From Rhabdobacter roseus (lineage in GTDB: Bacteria > Bacteroidota > Bacteroidia > Cytophagales > Spirosomataceae): 64,000 nt of DNA. The notes below the pieces were generated by a model, which was given only the letters and a program-made list of their open reading frames with translations, ran no database searches and had not been told where the DNA came from. The stretch spans positions 144,895 through 208,894 of the forward strand of contig NZ_JACHGF010000011.1 in assembly GCF_014202275.1 (NCBI RefSeq). The letters are read 5' to 3'. Below, one piece after another: positions 53,253 to 62,830 of this stretch (position 1 is its first letter; each line of letters begins with the position of its first letter). The translations under genes were made by a program, and so were the position numbers.

Positions 53253-55643
53253 TTAGTTACCACCGCTGCCCGTACCCAGCCTTCCGGCTCCGCCTTCCTG
53301 CTTCTCGAGCTGCATGGGGTTGGGCGGACGGCGCATTTGCTGCTGCTTGTAGATCTGAAAGCGCGTGGGCTTGGGCACCGGCGGAAAGGAATTGTTCTCG
53401 GTGTCAATGTCGGCGATCTCGTAGTAGGGGTCCAGCGTCCACTGCACGACCTTCTTCTTGGTCGAGATCACCTTCTGGATCTGCTGGTCGTTGAAGCGCC
53501 AGATTTCGGCGGGGAAACGCGCCACCGAGTCGGTACCATCTTCAAACTCCATACGTACAATGACGGGCATCACCAGCCCACCCTTGTTTTTGAGCGTCAG
53601 CGTATAAAAATTGGTATTCGATTGTACCAGCTCCCGCTCTTCGGGCGAGAGCGTGGCCAGGTACGCTTCGTACTTTTGGCGGTCGGCGGCGGTTACTTTA
53701 TACGGGTCGTAGGTGTTGTAGAAGTCGGCCATGGTCGAATCCTGCGCTACCACGGTTTGGCCTTTGGTGGCGGCGTCGCGCTGCTTGCTGATGGTATTGG
53801 CGCGGCGGGCGGCGGCCTCGCGGGCCAGCTCCTTCTCTACCTCGGGGTTCTGGGTATCCACGCTAAACCAATCCACGCTCACCAGGTCCTGATCCACCGG
53901 CTCCACGCCGTAAAACCAGCCCTTCCAGAACCAGTCCAGATCCACACCCGAAGCATCTTCCATGGTCCGGAAGAAGTCGGCCGGGGTAGGGCTCTTGAAG
54001 CGCCAGCGCATGGCGTACTCTTTGAAGGCGTAGTCGAACAGCTCCCGGCCCATCACCGTTTCGCGCAGGATGTTCAGCGCGGCGGCGGGTTTGGCGTAGG
54101 CGTTGGGCCCAAGACCGATTACATTTTCCGAAGAAGTCATGATGGGCGAAAGTACCGATTTGTCCGACGACATGTAGTCGACAATCGATTGCGGCTCGCC
54201 CCGGCGCGTGGGGTAGTTGTAGTCCCACTCCTTTTCGGCCAGGTACTGGCAGAAGGTGTTCAGCCCTTCGTCCATCCAGGTCCACTGGCGCTCGTCGGAG
54301 TTCACGATCATGGGGAAAAAGTTATGGCCTACCTCGTGGATAATGACGCCAATCATGCCGTACTTCACTTGCTCACTGTAGGTACCATCCGGCTCGGGGC
54401 GGCCGCCGTTAAAGGAAATCATGGGGTACTCCATGCCGCCCCCGGCCACGGCGTGGCACGAGATTGCCACCGGGTAGGGGTACTCGAAGGTACGGTTGCC
54501 GTAGGAGCGCAACGTGTGCTCCACGGCGCGCGTCGAGTATTGCTCCCAGAGCGGATTGCCCTCCTTAGGGTAAAACGACATGCTCCAGATCTTGCGGCCG
54601 TTGCCGTAGACGTCGGTCTGCATGGCGTCCCAGATAAACTTCCGGCTGCTGGCAAAGGCAAAATCCCGCACGTTGTCGGCCTTGTAAATCCAGGTTTTCT
54701 TCGCCCCTTTAGTACCAGTCCGCTTTTCGGCCTGCTCGGCTTCGGCCTGGCTCACAATGATCACCGGATTCTTGGCCGTTTCGGCTTGCTTAAGGCGCTT
54801 CCGCTGCTCGGCGGTAAGTACCTGCGCGTAGTTCTGGCACTCGCCCGAGGCGGCCACCACGTGGTCGGCGGGTACGGTGATGGCTACCTTGTAGTTACCA
54901 AAAATAAGGGCAAACTCGCCCTGCCCCAGAAACTGCTTGTGCTGCCAGCCGTTTACGTCGTCGTAGGGAGCCATGCGCGGAAACCAGTGCGCGATGAAGT
55001 AGTTGTAGTTGCCGTCTTTGGCAAAGTACTCGTAGCCGCTTCGGCCGTAGTACTCCGTGATGTTGTAGTCCCAGTCCACGCCAAAGGCAAAGCTGGTACC
55101 GGGCTTCATGGGTACCGGCAGATTGATACGCATCATGGTACCGTTGATGGTGTAGACCAGCGCTTTGCCTGCTTTGTCCTTCACGGCCTTGATGTTGTAG
55201 CCGTATTCCTTCTCCGGGCTGAGGTTGGAGCCGCGGCCCGCGTTCATGGCGTTGAGCTGGCCCGTACTCATTCCCTTGTCGTTGATGGTACCCGTACGGC
55301 TCACGCCGCCCACGGCGTCTTTCTTGAACAAGTTCTGATCCAGCTGTAGCCAGATGTACTTGAGCTCGTCGGGCGAATTGTTAAAAAACGTGATCGTTTC
55401 CGAGCCCGTAATGCGCTGGTTCTCGTCGTCGAGCTCCACTTTGATGTCGTAGTCGGCGCGCTGCTGCCAGTACTCGCGTCCCGGCGCGCCCGAGGCCGTG
55501 CGGTAGGTGTTGGGCGTGGGGAGCGTCGTTCCCAGCTGTTCAAAGGTCGTGTTGGCGTTGTAGTTGGGCGAGGTCGGGAAGCGCTGGGCCTGTGCTCCCC
55601 AAGTCATCAACACAGCTACCGCCAAAGCAAAGGTTTTCTTCAT
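53253..55643 (-). CDS. M1-family metallopeptidase, exported
   Basis: 796 residues. Signal peptide to AQA near residue 20. N-terminal beta domain, then the M1 catalytic domain: GGMEYPMISF (the GxMEN-type loop) and HEVGHNFFP with WMDEGLNTF, giving the HExxH-18-E zinc site (His near 436-440, Glu near 459). It cleaves amino-terminal residues or dipeptides from peptides in the periplasm. The C-terminal 60 residues are basic and Gly/Pro-rich (PRFPTS is at the N-terminus; QQMRRPPNPMQLEKQ near the end). The next gene upstream on the strand is HupE-like (48 bp), a pairing common in Bacteroidota. Confidence 0.93.
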   Translation of the reverse strand: MKKTFALAVAVLMTWGAQAQRFPTSPNYNANTTFEQLGTTLPTPNTYRTASGAPGREYWQQRADYDIKVELDDENQRITGSETITFFNNSPDELKYIWLQLDQNLFKKDAVGGVSRTGTINDKGMSTGQLNAMNAGRGSNLSPEKEYGYNIKAVKDKAGKALVYTINGTMMRINLPVPMKPGTSFAFGVDWDYNITEYYGRSGYEYFAKDGNYNYFIAHWFPRMAPYDDVNGWQHKQFLGQGEFALIFGNYKVAITVPADHVVAASGECQNYAQVLTAEQRKRLKQAETAKNPVIIVSQAEAEQAEKRTGTKGAKKTWIYKADNVRDFAFASSRKFIWDAMQTDVYGNGRKIWSMSFYPKEGNPLWEQYSTRAVEHTLRSYGNRTFEYPYPVAISCHAVAGGGMEYPMISFNGGRPEPDGTYSEQVKYGMIGVIIHEVGHNFFPMIVNSDERQWTWMDEGLNTFCQYLAEKEWDYNYPTRRGEPQSIVDYMSSDKSVLSPIMTSSENVIGLGPNAYAKPAAALNILRETVMGRELFDYAFKEYAMRWRFKSPTPADFFRTMEDASGVDLDWFWKGWFYGVEPVDQDLVSVDWFSVDTQNPEVEKELAREAAARRANTISKQRDAATKGQTVVAQDSTMADFYNTYDPYKVTAADRQKYEAYLATLSPEERELVQSNTNFYTLTLKNKGGLVMPVIVRMEFEDGTDSVARFPAEIWRFNDQQIQKVISTKKKVVQWTLDPYYEIADIDTENNSFPPVPKPTRFQIYKQQQMRRPPNPMQLEKQEGGAGRLGTGSGGN

Positions 55644-55691
55644 AATAAATCGACTGTAAAATAGATAGTTAGGTTAATTAGATCTTCATTT

Positions 55692-56315
55692 TTATTCGTT
55701 CGACATCCCCACTAGTTCCTGAAACAGCTCGTCGTTCAGGATGAGCGACAGCGCCATGCCCGCAATGATACCAGACAGGATGTAGTTCCAGCTGCGCTTA
55801 GGTACCCGCCCCAGGTCTACTAGCCCAAAGGCAATCAACAGCACAATGAACACAATGACCAATTGCCCCAGCTCCAACCCAACGTTAAACGCCAGCAGCG
55901 GCTGCCAGATGCTCGACTCCCCGCCCAGCAGGCTGCGGAGGTAGTTGGAAAACCCTAACCCGTGGATGAGCCCGAATACCAGCGCCAGCGGGTAGCGGAG
56001 CGGTGAGCTCTTCTCCTCGGTGACGAGCGTGGTCTTGGGGATATGGTGAAAAAAGTTCATAACTGCCGTCAGCAGAATCGTAATCGGTATGAGTAGCTCG
56101 ATGACATCAGACCGCACCTGGATGATTTGCAGCGTAGCCAACGCCAGCGTCACCGAGTGCCCCAGGGTAAAAGCGGTTACTAATATCAGGATTTTTTTCC
56201 AGTCTCGTACCGTATAGATGGCACAAAGCGCTATCACAAAAAGGATATGGTCGTAGCCTCGGGGGTCGGTGATGTGTTCAAAGCCCAGCCGGAGGTACGC
56301 TTCAAATTCGGACAT
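55692..56315 (-). CDS. HupE/UreJ-like membrane protein
   Basis: 207 residues, six transmembrane helices. Family signature: GFEHITDPRGYDHILFVIAL with conserved His residues, TAFTLGHSVTLALATL, and LIHGLGFSNYLRSL. HupE/UreJ proteins are thought to move nickel or cobalt, but Bacteroidota members without nickel genes nearby have no defined substrate. It lies directly upstream of the M1 peptidase on the same strand (48 bp), so co-transcription is likely. Start ATG at 56315. Confidence 0.88.
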   Translation of the reverse strand: MSEFEAYLRLGFEHITDPRGYDHILFVIALCAIYTVRDWKKILILVTAFTLGHSVTLALATLQIIQVRSDVIELLIPITILLTAVMNFFHHIPKTTLVTEEKSSPLRYPLALVFGLIHGLGFSNYLRSLLGGESSIWQPLLAFNVGLELGQLVIVFIVLLIAFGLVDLGRVPKRSWNYILSGIIAGMALSLILNDELFQELVGMSNE

Positions 56316-56561
56316 AAAAACTAGTTGTTAAGCCAATAAAGGTATAAAACTCTCTTTAAATTTCTTGAGCACCAAAACTAATATTGCCCTGGACCGGCAT
56401 TGCATTACATTTATTCTCCAAAAAATGAAATCAGCCAGCAAGTACCCGAACGTACCCATGGCCTGGCTGCCTGCCATAAAAAGTCAATTTACCGGGATTA
56501 TTCCTACGTACTTCTCTCCCTTATGCTATACGCAACGTACCAAAAAAGAAGCTAAACTACC

Positions 56562-57893
56562 TCAAATAGCCCCTCGGGCCTTCAGCTCCAGGTACTTGTT
56601 GATGGTATTGGCCGTGAGCTGCTGCGGGGGCGTGAGTATCACCTGGATGCCGTAGCGCTGTAGCTCCAGCACGATGCGCTTCTTTTCGTAGTGAAAACGC
56701 TCGGCGATGGTCTTGAGGTAGATTTGCTCTACGGTGCGGGCCGGGGCTTCGAGCAGGGATTGGGTTTCGGTGTTTTCAAAAAAAATCACGACCAGCAAGT
56801 GCTCACGCGCCAGGCGCCGTAGGTAGGGGAGCTGGCGCATGAGGCCGTGCAGGGTTTCAAAATTGGTAAACAACAGCAGCAAACTACGCTGCCGAATGCG
56901 CGTACGCACGGCTACGCCCAGGCGCTCGAAGTCGGTTTCGAGGAAGCGGGTTTTCTGCCGGTAAAGTACCTCCAGCAGCTTTTGCAGGTGTCCCGAGCGG
57001 CGCTCAGCCGGGACGACCTGCCCCAGCGTATCGGAGAAGGTCAGGAGCCCGGCTTTGTCCTGCTTGAGCAGCGCGATGTTGCTCAGCACCAGTGAGGCGT
57101 TGATGGCGTAGTCGAGCAGGGTGAGGCCTTCGAAGGGCGACTGCATGGTCCGGCCTTTGTCGATGAGGCAGTACACCGACTGCGCCTTTTCATCCTGGTA
57201 AGCGTTCACCATCAGGTCGCCGCGGCGGGCCGAGGCCTTCCAGTTGACGGTACGGCGGTCGTCGCCCGGCACGTAGCTACGTACCTGGTCGAACTCCAGG
57301 GAGTGGCCCACGCGCCGAATCCGCCGGATGCCGGCTTCGTTGAGGCGGTTGGCCACGGCCAGCAGGGCGTACTGCCGCATTTGCAGAAACGACGGGTACA
57401 CGGCCACCGTCCGGGACTCGTCAAAGCGGTACCGCCGCACCACCAGACTCAGGGCCGTATGGCAAAATACGTTGACGCGCCCGAAGTCGTACTCGCCCCG
57501 GCGCGTGGGGCGCAGCGTGTACCGGATCTGTCGCTCGCTGCGGGCTTCCAGGGGTACTTTGAACAGCACGTCGCGCCGCTGAAACTGGTGCGGGATTTCG
57601 TCGATTACCTCCAGCACCACGCGGAAGGGGTACCTGTTTTCGATAAACAGCTGCATTTCGTTTTCGTCGCCGTTGGAAAGGCGCTCGGGGGTAGTTCGTC
57701 GGGCAAAAACGCCCTGTCGGCTCCGGTACAAGGCCAGGCCATCGGCGAGCAGCAGCAGAAAAAACACCAGCAGCAGTACCTGCATCACGCCCAGCAGCGG
57801 CGGCAGCAAAAACGCCAGCACAAAGCCCAGCGCCAGCCCCGCGACCAACGCCCAGGTGCGGCGGTGAAAGTACAGCGAGCGGATAAAGTTCAT
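56562..57893 (-). CDS. DUF58 protein of the MoxR cluster
   Basis: 443 residues from the ATG at 57893; a GTG two codons earlier (57899) is possible. Two transmembrane helices at residues 15-50, then a beta domain with Cys-poor strands, and the DUF58 core QVRSYVPGDDRRTVNWKASA with VNAYQDEKAQ, followed by a von Willebrand-like fold with DKGRTM (a MIDAS-like DxGxxM). DUF58 proteins are partners of MoxR ATPases in envelope stress and oxygen tolerance. Here it is last in the seven-gene leftward cluster, 13 bp after moxR. No terminator found; the next gene is 246 bp away. Confidence 0.92.
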   Translation of the reverse strand: MNFIRSLYFHRRTWALVAGLALGFVLAFLLPPLLGVMQVLLLVFFLLLLADGLALYRSRQGVFARRTTPERLSNGDENEMQLFIENRYPFRVVLEVIDEIPHQFQRRDVLFKVPLEARSERQIRYTLRPTRRGEYDFGRVNVFCHTALSLVVRRYRFDESRTVAVYPSFLQMRQYALLAVANRLNEAGIRRIRRVGHSLEFDQVRSYVPGDDRRTVNWKASARRGDLMVNAYQDEKAQSVYCLIDKGRTMQSPFEGLTLLDYAINASLVLSNIALLKQDKAGLLTFSDTLGQVVPAERRSGHLQKLLEVLYRQKTRFLETDFERLGVAVRTRIRQRSLLLLFTNFETLHGLMRQLPYLRRLAREHLLVVIFFENTETQSLLEAPARTVEQIYLKTIAERFHYEKKRIVLELQRYGIQVILTPPQQLTANTINKYLELKARGAI

Positions 57894-57906
57894 GAGCACG
57901 GCGGGC

Positions 57907-58878
57907 TTAGCGGGGTACTTCCACTTTTTCCAGGATCAGGCGCACCACGTCGTCGGGGGTACCTCCCTCCATTTCGCGCTCGGCGGTGAGCATGAGGCGG
58001 TGGCGCAGCACGGGATAGGCCAGCTCCTGCACGTCGTCGGGTGTGACGAAGTCCCGCCCCCGGATGGCCGCCAGGGCCTTGGCGCCGTTGAGCAGCGCCA
58101 CCGAGGCGCGCGGCGAAGCCCCCAGGTACAGGGCCGGGTGCGCGCGGGTGGCGGCCGTGATCTGTACCATGTAGCCAAACAGGTTCTCCTCCACATGTAC
58201 CTGCCGCACGGTTTCGCGCAGGGCCGCCAGCTGCGCCACCGCCAGGACGGGCCGCAGGGCGGCTACTTCTTCGGCCAGGCTCCGCCGGGCGTGGTGGCCC
58301 CTAAGTACCTCCACCTCGTCGGCCGGGCTGGGGTAGTCTACGCGTAGTTTGAACAGAAAACGGTCCAGCTGTGCTTCGGGCAGGCGGTAGGTACCTTCGT
58401 GCTCGATGGGGTTTTGGGTAGCAATGATCAGAAACGGGGCCGCCAGCGGGTAGGTGTGGCCATCGATGGTGATTTGCCGCTCTTCCATTACCTCAAACAG
58501 CGCCGACTGCGTTTTGGCCGGGGCGCGGTTGACTTCGTCTACCAGCACGATGTTGGCAAAAATGGGCCCCGGCTGAAACTCAAACTGGGTACTTTTGGGA
58601 TTGAAGATCGAAGTACCCAGCACGTCGGACGGCATGAGGTCCGGCGTGAACTGGATACGGCCAAAATCCAGGTCGATGGTGCGGGCCACGAGCTTGGCCG
58701 TGAGGGTTTTGGCTACGCCGGGCACACCTTCCAGCAGTACGTGCCCGTCGGCCAGCAGGGCCGTCAGCAGGTAGTCGATCGTGGCCTCCTGCCCGATCAG
58801 CACCCGGCCTATTTCTGCCTTGACGGCTTGGATCGTCTGGCTAATCTCGCCCAAATCCAGGCGGTTGGTATAATCCAT
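57907..58878 (-). CDS. MoxR-family AAA+ ATPase
   Basis: 323 residues. Walker A is GVPGVAKT (51-58), Walker [15 protein letters not shown] near residue 115, sensor region [20 protein letters not shown], then the lid domain with [20 protein letters not shown]. Alternate name RavA-related AAA family. It works as a chaperone for proteins with VWA folds, here most likely the adjacent DUF58 protein. It lies 12 bp after the DUF4350 gene and 13 bp before DUF58. Start ATG 58878 gives [13 protein letters not shown], normal for the family. Confidence 0.95.
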   Translation of the reverse strand: MDYTNRLDLGEISQTIQAVKAEIGRVLIGQEATIDYLLTALLADGHVLLEGVPGVAKTLTAKLVARTIDLDFGRIQFTPDLMPSDVLGTSIFNPKSTQFEFQPGPIFANIVLVDEVNRAPAKTQSALFEVMEERQITIDGHTYPLAAPFLIIATQNPIEHEGTYRLPEAQLDRFLFKLRVDYPSPADEVEVLRGHHARRSLAEEVAALRPVLAVAQLAALRETVRQVHVEENLFGYMVQITAATRAHPALYLGASPRASVALLNGAKALAAIRGRDFVTPDDVQELAYPVLRHRLMLTAEREMEGGTPDDVVRLILEKVEVPR

Positions 58879-58890
58879 GGTTAGCTTGGT

Positions 58891-60111
58891 TTAGTGCATC
58901 TTCCTGAGGAAGGTACCGCTCGCTTCGTTCGTTTTCTGGTAAAAAAGCTCTATTTGTTCGTTGAGCGCCCGCAAGGCTTCCGCCGAAAACCCGGCGTTGG
59001 CTTCGGCCCGTCGTATGTCCGCCAGCAGCGCTTGTACTTCGGTCAGGGCCAGGCCGCTCTTGCGGGCCAGCTGCTCCGGCTCACGGAGCGCGTCGTCGGC
59101 GCGTAGCCCGAAGCGCTCCCACACGTAGAGCCAAAAGTACTGAATCCGCTTCCGGGCCAGGTTGGCGTGGTCGCCCCGGCGGTAGTACATGTGGCCAATG
59201 GTCCGGACAAATTCCAGAGAGCTGTTACGCGGCGGCTCCAGGACCGGAATCACGCGCTGCCGCCGCTTACCCGCCAGGAGCGCATAGGCCACCAGCCCGA
59301 TCAGCGCCAGGTAGTAGGCCGCCCGCAGGGCGGGTTCGGTGGCAATATAGCGCAAAACCGACGATTCGTTGGCCCCGAAGCGCCCCTGTTTTTGGTACTC
59401 GTCCCAGTAGGTAGGCTGCTGCGGCAAGTACGACAGCGCCCGGAAAGCGTAGTCGGAGGTACTTGGGGCAAGCACGTAGTAGTTGGTAAAAGCCAACGGC
59501 AGGTTGTGCAGCAGGAAGGTACCTTGGCCGTAGGCTACCCGCACAAAGATCGGCTCCCGGCGCTGATTCACCCCCAGCACCGTAATGCGGGGCGAGGTGC
59601 CCAGCCGGAAGTAGTTACGGCCGTCGTCCTGGGAAAAAAGGTACCCCTGCCGCGCCCGCAGCGCCGGATTCGCGAAGTTGACCCGCTGGGCGGTGTCGCG
59701 CAGGGCGGGCGGGTGCTCCACCGCCCGCAGACCCAGTGTGGGCAGCAGCGAGTCGGCGAAGCTGTAGGCCGATATAAACACCGTATTGCCCTCGCGTACG
59801 TACTTTAGCAGCGCTTCGCGGTCGTTTTTATCAATGGAAAAGTTCGTTTGGATATACACGCAGGTACTTCGGGCGGGGCGCTGGCCTTCGCGCAGGTGGT
59901 TGAAGGGAGGTACCCGTAGGCTGGGGATCGAGGGCTGCTGGAGCAGGTCGGGCAGGAGGCGGTAAAGTACCTCAGTGCCAAAGGGAATGTTGTCTTTATT
60001 GGAAAAAGTAGGTCGCCAGTCGATGGGCTTCGGTCGGTAGTACTCAAACAGCCCGTAGCCTACCAGGGCCAGCAGCAAAAACACGTGAAAGCGGCTCAGA
60101 CGGAAAGGCAT
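58891..60111 (-). CDS. DUF4350-domain membrane protein
   Basis: 406 residues from the ATG at 60111 (MPFRLSRFHVFLLLALVGYG); the longer frame to 60213 overlaps the preceding gene and is not supported. A helix at residues 8-22 and another around 290-310 border a domain with FGTEVLYRLL near the start, FSIDKNDREALLKYVREGNT, FISAYSF and GQGTFLLHNLP (DUF4350, a glutamine amidotransferase-like fold lacking catalytic residues). The cytoplasmic C-terminal 110 residues are helical (MYYRRGDHANLARKRIQYFW). Function unknown; position between DUF4129 and MoxR is conserved in Bacteroidota. One base separates it from DUF4129. Confidence 0.88.
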   Translation of the reverse strand: MPFRLSRFHVFLLLALVGYGLFEYYRPKPIDWRPTFSNKDNIPFGTEVLYRLLPDLLQQPSIPSLRVPPFNHLREGQRPARSTCVYIQTNFSIDKNDREALLKYVREGNTVFISAYSFADSLLPTLGLRAVEHPPALRDTAQRVNFANPALRARQGYLFSQDDGRNYFRLGTSPRITVLGVNQRREPIFVRVAYGQGTFLLHNLPLAFTNYYVLAPSTSDYAFRALSYLPQQPTYWDEYQKQGRFGANESSVLRYIATEPALRAAYYLALIGLVAYALLAGKRRQRVIPVLEPPRNSSLEFVRTIGHMYYRRGDHANLARKRIQYFWLYVWERFGLRADDALREPEQLARKSGLALTEVQALLADIRRAEANAGFSAEALRALNEQIELFYQKTNEASGTFLRKMH

Positions 60112-60112
60112 A

Positions 60113-60832
60113 TCAGCGGCGGGATAACTGTTGAGAAAAAGAATGCGCCCATTCGCGCATTTCGCCGAAATCCTCGGCCCCGATCCGGAAATCGCCGTAC
60201 CAGACGTACTCAAAGCGGCGCGTCAGGCGCTCAAACTCCGGCTGTAGCGGCGTAGCGGCCAGCTCTTGCAGGTAGCTGTAGTTGGTGCGGTTGGGCTGCC
60301 AGTGGATCAGCTCCTGGTCGGTGAGTTGCTTGAGGGTTTTGAGGTACAGCAGGCGCGTCGCCAGGCGGTAGTCGCGCTGGGCAAGTACCCGTTCGAGGGC
60401 CTCGTCGAAGTCGATCTCGTGGATATTCTCCTGGCCTACCACGTACGCCAAAGTACCTTCCCCCGCGCGCTGCTGAAACAGAAAGTCCAGGGCCCGGGCC
60501 CGGTAGAGAAAGTAAAGTACCATGGCGGCCACGGCGGCCATGAGCACGTACTGCCAAAAGCTCCGGTAGGATTCTCCCTGCAGAAAGCCCGTCAGCTGCC
60601 GCCAAAGCCAGTCGAGCCAGCGCAGCAGCGGGTTGTCGGGCGGGGGTACTTCGCGGTCGTACTGGTAGTGGCGGTCGTTCCGGAACCCCTCCAGCTGCCC
60701 CGCCGCCGGGTAGCGCGGGGTGATGGCGCTGCGATCCAGCCGCAACGGAGCCGCGCTATCAGCCTGGCCCCGAGCCGCGGGCGCAAAGCCCAGCCCCAGC
60801 AGAAGTACCCAAAAAAGAAGGCGGATTGGCAT
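60113..60832 (-). CDS. DUF4129-domain membrane protein
   Basis: 239 residues. Signal-like N-terminus (residues 1-20, to ARGQ), a charged periplasmic part with YQYDREVPPPDNPLLRWLD, one transmembrane helix (about 95-113), then the DUF4129 domain: IDFDEALERVLAQRDYRLAT, LLYLKTLKQLTDQELIHW and FEYVWYGDFRI. Members are found beside transglutaminases or, as here, beside MoxR/DUF58/DUF4350. Role unknown, with a probable scaffold task for the MoxR assembly. Overlaps nothing; the next gene begins one base downstream. Confidence 0.88.
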   Translation of the reverse strand: MPIRLLFWVLLLGLGFAPAARGQADSAAPLRLDRSAITPRYPAAGQLEGFRNDRHYQYDREVPPPDNPLLRWLDWLWRQLTGFLQGESYRSFWQYVLMAAVAAMVLYFLYRARALDFLFQQRAGEGTLAYVVGQENIHEIDFDEALERVLAQRDYRLATRLLYLKTLKQLTDQELIHWQPNRTNYSYLQELAATPLQPEFERLTRRFEYVWYGDFRIGAEDFGEMREWAHSFSQQLSRR

Positions 60833-60922
60833 AGCGAGGTACTTTAGTCTGCATAGCGATACCTGATTCTTTGGCGGTACGCGCTGAGGGTTTGGGTGAA
60901 ACGGGTGAAAAACGTTTTTTAG

Positions 60923-61684
60923 TTATGGAAATTCGATACGGTACTTTACCCGAACATGAGAGCCCCAATCGTCGTTTCCTCGCTGCACGGAATAGTAGCC
61001 TTCCTTTTTCGCTTTATCAAAGTGATTATTTATCCTGGCTCCTGCCACCAGGTTCCTCGCAATTTGCCGGTCGGCTTTGTCGGAGTTATGGTCGTAAAAA
61101 TGGATAAAGGGATAGAATGTGTGGGGTAAGTAAACCGATCCGCCCAGCGGGATGCGGTCTACGGCCCAGGTCAATGGCAGGTCGGCCCGGCTGACGCCGT
61201 TACGCACCTCACTCGTATACCAGGCTTGCGTTTTAAGATTATCTTCTGGATGGTAACCCGCTATTTCTAAGTATACATTAGGAGCACCTTCCGAAGGCGC
61301 GGCCAGGTCGCCCCCCTCCAAAGCGTAGTTTTCGAAATAGCTCAGTAACTGCACTTCATACACAAAGTACGCCCCTATTTTCAGGAGTTTTTCTACGGTA
61401 CTTTCCTTGCCCGCTTGGTAGGTTGTCAGCTTGATCGTGTACACGCCCGGCTTATCGTACCTGATTTCATTAGGAATCCGTTCCGTGGAGGTAACGCCAT
61501 TGCCAAAATCCCACCGGTAGCGGTCGGCCTCACTAACCTCTTTGATTTGAATGTATTCATGAATGGCATAGTACTCATCGGCCAGGCTAAATTCGGGCGT
61601 TGGGATTGGGAGGGGTGTTTCTTTTTCTTTGCAGGAGGCAAGCGCAATCAGGAAAGCAAACAGCAAAACAACATTTCTCTTCAT
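60923..61684 (-). CDS. PKD-domain lipoprotein inside the MoxR cluster
   Basis: 253 residues from the ATG at 61684 (MKRNVVLLFAFLIALASC); the four-residue longer start is less likely. The lipobox is ALASC (Cys18). Residues about 30-105 are a PKD domain (EADRYRWDFGNGVTS, YDKPGVYTIKL). The rest has strands typical of a carbohydrate- or protein-binding module (NVYLEIAGYHPEDNL, GGSVYLPHTFYPFIHFYDHN). It sits between DUF4129 and the DUF4013-like gene, both parts of a cluster where no lipoprotein is usually present, separated by 90 and 131 bp. It is probably a later insertion. Function not known. Confidence 0.8.
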   Translation of the reverse strand: MKRNVVLLFAFLIALASCKEKETPLPIPTPEFSLADEYYAIHEYIQIKEVSEADRYRWDFGNGVTSTERIPNEIRYDKPGVYTIKLTTYQAGKESTVEKLLKIGAYFVYEVQLLSYFENYALEGGDLAAPSEGAPNVYLEIAGYHPEDNLKTQAWYTSEVRNGVSRADLPLTWAVDRIPLGGSVYLPHTFYPFIHFYDHNSDKADRQIARNLVAGARINNHFDKAKKEGYYSVQRGNDDWGSHVRVKYRIEFP

Positions 61685-61815
61685 TTCTAACGTCACTTTA
61701 ATTAGTAATTCATTCGAAAGATAGTCATCAGGTACCTAGCAGCAATATAGGGCAAAAGCCCTGATCTACAAAGTACCCCGCAGGCCCCTCTTTTTACGGA
61801 GGAAATCCTTTTCTG

Positions 61816-62724
61816 TTAAAAATCCTCCTCCGTGTCGGGCCGGGGCGTATCCGGGCTGCCAATGTTCTCGATGGCCGTGCGCAGGCCGGTACCATCCACG
61901 CGCTCCACCAGGTTGTAGTACTGAAAGCCCATCGCCACCGCGATCAGGCTCCGCACCAGCGTACTGCCTACGATGGAGATCACGCTCCCGAGCATCACCA
62001 GGATGCCGTGGTCGTTCCAGCTGTCCTTGTCACCAAGCAGGCTGATCGTGCCCAGGATGGTTAGTATGAAGGAAGGAATTTGAAATACAATGGAAATAAC
62101 CCCCGCAATGAGGCCCATCACCACCAGCAAGCCGAAGGTAGACCACCATTTGCCCTCGACCAGCCGGTAGCTGCGCCCCAGGGCGCTGTCGGCGCTATCG
62201 CCCTCCCGGATCACGACCATGAGCACAAACTGCAAACAGATGGCCGCGTAAATGCCCGGCAGCACCAGTATGATCATCCCCGCCAGGGTAATCACAAACG
62301 CCAGCAGGGCCGCGCCGATCCCCGTACCGAGGCGCTCGGTGATTTTGCTCCATACCCGCCCCGGCGTAATGGGTTCCGAAACCGTAAAGGTACTTTCCTC
62401 TTCGTACAAGGCCATGAACGAGTACACGGTCGCTGCTACCAGGTAGGCCGCCACCAGGCTGAAAACAAGGCTCACCAAAAACGAGTACGAAAGGTACTGC
62501 GCCAGGATAAAGGACCCGATCTGGTCGGGATTGGACCGTAGCCCCAGCATGTTGGAAGCCAACACGCCTTGCGCTATGCCCGCCAGCAGGGCCGGTGGCC
62601 CCGCAATGTAGATCAGCGCCAGCACCAGGGACCGGAAGTTTTGGCTTACAAATTCAAACGTAGCGTTGATCTTTTGACCGAAGTCACGCTCCCGGAGCAG
62701 TTCAATGGGTGGTTGTTGCATCAT
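61816..62724 (-). CDS. DUF4013-like six-helix membrane protein
   Basis: 302 residues, about six transmembrane helices. The pattern of long hydrophobic stretches with a GKWWSTFGLLVVMGLIAG and LGRSYRLVEG loop resembles membrane domains of glycerophosphodiester phosphodiesterase-like and DUF4013 proteins. It contains no catalytic site I can see. In Bacteroidota this type regularly lies between SpoIIM and DUF4129 in MoxR clusters. Gap of 106 bp to SpoIIM. Two Met codons at the start (62724, 62721). Confidence 0.78.
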   Translation of the reverse strand: MMQQPPIELLRERDFGQKINATFEFVSQNFRSLVLALIYIAGPPALLAGIAQGVLASNMLGLRSNPDQIGSFILAQYLSYSFLVSLVFSLVAAYLVAATVYSFMALYEEESTFTVSEPITPGRVWSKITERLGTGIGAALLAFVITLAGMIILVLPGIYAAICLQFVLMVVIREGDSADSALGRSYRLVEGKWWSTFGLLVVMGLIAGVISIVFQIPSFILTILGTISLLGDKDSWNDHGILVMLGSVISIVGSTLVRSLIAVAMGFQYYNLVERVDGTGLRTAIENIGSPDTPRPDTEEDF

Positions 62725-62830
62725 GAATGAAAAGTACCTGCCGGTACGGGATTACATGTTAAAAATGGAAGGACCCTTGAAAATAAGCAAAAGATAAGTA
62801 CCCCTACCGCGCACCGGGCTAAACTTTTCT

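Noticed and set aside
53337..55349. A 670-codon open frame antisense to the M1 peptidase gene
   Set aside because: It mirrors a clear M1 peptidase with an intact zinc site; low-complexity Val/Gly/His-rich content is typical of the antisense of GC-rich genes.
56365..56655. A 96-codon frame between the HupE-like and DUF58 genes
   Set aside because: It overlaps the 3' end of DUF58, has unusual composition and no promoter or family match; the gap 56316-56561 shows nothing else.
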